From contig NZ_KB911579.1 in NCBI RefSeq assembly GCF_000383575.1, positions 5,107,424 through 5,171,423 on the forward strand: 64,000 nt of DNA. Direction: 5' to 3'. The DNA comes from Salinispora oceanensis. GTDB lineage: Bacteria; Actinomycetota; Actinomycetes; Mycobacteriales; Micromonosporaceae. Numbering within the stretch: position 1 is the first letter of the stretch; each line of letters starts with the position of its first letter. Positions 62,704-64,000 of this stretch are shown piece after piece. The translations under genes and the position numbers were made by a program. The notes below the pieces were generated by a model that saw nothing but the letters and a program-made list of their open reading frames with translations, did no database searches and was not told the DNA's origin.

Positions 62704-64000
62704 ATGATGCCGTCAATCCCAGCGGCCCTGCGCCGGGCGGCGCGTGAGTTCAGCTCGGCGCCGGCCCTGGTGGAGCCCGGCGTAGCGCAGCTGAGCTACG
62801 CGGAGCTCCTCGCCGAGGTGCGGCGCGCGGCACAGGCCCTGATCGCCGCGGGGCTACGCCCGGGCGACCGGCTCGCACTCTGGGCACCGAATTCGACGCA
62901 GTGGGTGCTGGCCGCCCTCGGCGCGAGCTTCGCGGGCCTCACCCTGGTGCCGGTCAACACCCGGTTCACCGGGATCGAGGCGCTCGACGTGATCCATCGA
63001 AGCGGTGCCAGCGGACTCGTCGTGGTGGACCCGTTCCTCGGCACCGACCGACTCGCCGCGCTGCGAGCCGCCGCGAGGGCGGAGGGCAAACAGCTCCCCC
63101 GCCTGGTCGTGCGGGTGCCCTCCGGTTGGGAGGAGTTCGTATCCCGGGGCGGGTCGATTCCCGCGCTGGAGGCCGACGCGCGCGCCGCCGCGGTCAATTC
63201 CGACGACCTGAGCGACATCCTGTTCACCTCGGGCACCACCGGTCGCAGCAAGGGCGTGATGAGCGCGCACCGGCAGTCGGTGGCCGTCGCTGCCGCCTGG
63301 GCCGACATTGCGGGGCTGACTCCCGACGACCGCTACCTCGTGATCAACCCTTTCTTTCACAGCTTCGGCCTGAAGGCCGGCATCCTCGCCTGTCTGGTCA
63401 GCGGAACCGCGATCGTGCCGCAGGCGGTCTTCGACGTACCCCAGGCGATGGCCCTGATCGCAGACCAGCGGATCACCGTCCTACCCGGGCCACCCACCCT
63501 CTACACCAGCCTGATCGGTCATCCCGACGCTCGGCGCTTCGACCTGTCCAGCCTGCGCCTGGCCGTGACCGGAGCGGCCACCGTGCCACCGGCCCTCGTC
63601 GATCAGATCCGCACGGAGCTCGGCGCGGACGTGCTCACCGCGTACGGGCTGACCGAGGCGGTGGTCGCCACGATGTGCCGGCCGGGCGACGACGCGCAGA
63701 CCGTGGCGCAGACCTCCGGACGCGCAGCGGCCGGATTTGAGGTCCGCATCGCCGACCCGGGCGGCGAGGTGTTGCTGCGGGGACCGAACACGATGCTCGG
63801 CTACCTCGACGACCCGGCCGCCACCGCGGCCGCGATCGACGCCGAGGGGTGGCTGCACACCGGCGACATCGGCCACCTCGACGAGCGCGGCTACCTGACC
63901 ATCACCGACCGGCTCAAGGACATGTACGTCTGTGGTGGCTTCAATGTGTATCCGGCTGAGGTCGAACGGGCGCTCGCGCAGCTTCCGGGAGTAGCCGAGT
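62704..64000 (+). CDS. fadD3: FadD3, HIP-CoA ligase (3' end outside window)
   Basis: At least 432 residues, open at the right edge. Adenylation motifs are DILFTSGTTGRSKGVMSAH, LTAYGLTEAVVATM, GWLHTGDIGHLDERGYL and KDMYVCGGFNVYPAEVERAL. FadD3 (Rv3561) activates the C/D-ring propionate HIP, making the KstR2 ligand HIP-CoA. ATG 62704 has GGGAGG 5 nt upstream. Confidence 0.88.
   Translation, partial: MMPSIPAALRRAAREFSSAPALVEPGVAQLSYAELLAEVRRAAQALIAAGLRPGDRLALWAPNSTQWVLAALGASFAGLTLVPVNTRFTGIEALDVIHRSGASGLVVVDPFLGTDRLAALRAAARAEGKQLPRLVVRVPSGWEEFVSRGGSIPALEADARAAAVNSDDLSDILFTSGTTGRSKGVMSAHRQSVAVAAAWADIAGLTPDDRYLVINPFFHSFGLKAGILACLVSGTAIVPQAVFDVPQAMALIADQRITVLPGPPTLYTSLIGHPDARRFDLSSLRLAVTGAATVPPALVDQIRTELGADVLTAYGLTEAVVATMCRPGDDAQTVAQTSGRAAAGFEVRIADPGGEVLLRGPNTMLGYLDDPAATAAAIDAEGWLHTGDIGHLDERGYLTITDRLKDMYVCGGFNVYPAEVERALAQLPGVAE

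Overview
This is a 64 kb window of high-GC actinobacterial DNA, probably from a Micromonosporaceae such as Micromonospora or Salinispora (an inference from codon use, leaderless starts and gene content). Almost all of it is a sterol catabolism cluster of the kind studied in Mycobacterium tuberculosis and Rhodococcus. Both regulators of that pathway are encoded here: kstR2 at 6477-7151 and kstR at 33928-34548. I find twelve KstR-type operators (TnnAACnnGTTnnA) and five KstR2-type operators (AnCAAGnnCTTGnT).

Layout. 1-3901: end of a cobalamin-riboswitch-controlled cbiM gene, then an unusual PadR / radical SAM / methyltransferase set that is probably unrelated to sterols. 4155-16997: an F420-type oxidoreductase, alcohol and aldehyde dehydrogenases, kstR2, a SDR, ring C/D genes echA20-ipdA-ipdB-ipdC, fadA6, and the side-chain dehydrogenase pair fadE26-fadE27. 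17390-21559: secreted cholesterol oxidase, cyp125 and fadA5. 21594-27901: two divergent KstR2-type operons, fadE30-ipdF and smORF-echA-fadE31-fadE32-fadE33. 27892-36516: prolyl iminopeptidase, then the fadE34-chsH2-chsH1-ltp2 operon divergent from kstR, then a small unknown gene pair and a thioesterase. 36752-43126: kstD, an MDR reductase, FabG3-like and other SDRs, a flavin/F420-type split-barrel protein and a second F420-type oxidoreductase. 43123-54986: the sulfotransferase-SDR-DUF1214 operon, fadD19 with a nitronate monooxygenase, echA19, fadD17, and DUF35-ltp4-ltp3 followed by a small membrane protein.

55000-59610 looks like an accessory insertion: a decayed regulator fragment, a broken IS5-family transposase, two SDR genes, a TetR regulator with a paired operator, and a small Cys-rich protein. 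60005-64000 holds an MFS exporter, a DUF3068 membrane protein with a KstR box, and fadD3 with a KstR2 box, cut by the window end.

How the genes fit together. Cholesterol oxidase and KstD oxidise ring A. CYP125 with alcohol and aldehyde dehydrogenases oxidises C26. FadD19/FadD17, FadE26-FadE27, FadE34, EchA19, FadA5, ChsH1-ChsH2 and Ltp2/3/4 shorten the side chain. FadD3, FadE30, IpdF, IpdC, EchA20, IpdAB, FadE31-33 and FadA6 degrade the remaining C/D-ring propionate (HIP). The ring A/B genes (ksh, hsa) and the Mce4 importer are not in the window.

The clearest new observations are regulatory. KstR boxes share their terminal TA with the -10 element of several leaderless promoters, KstR2 boxes sit over the transcription start, and a KstR box lies upstream of kstR2 itself.
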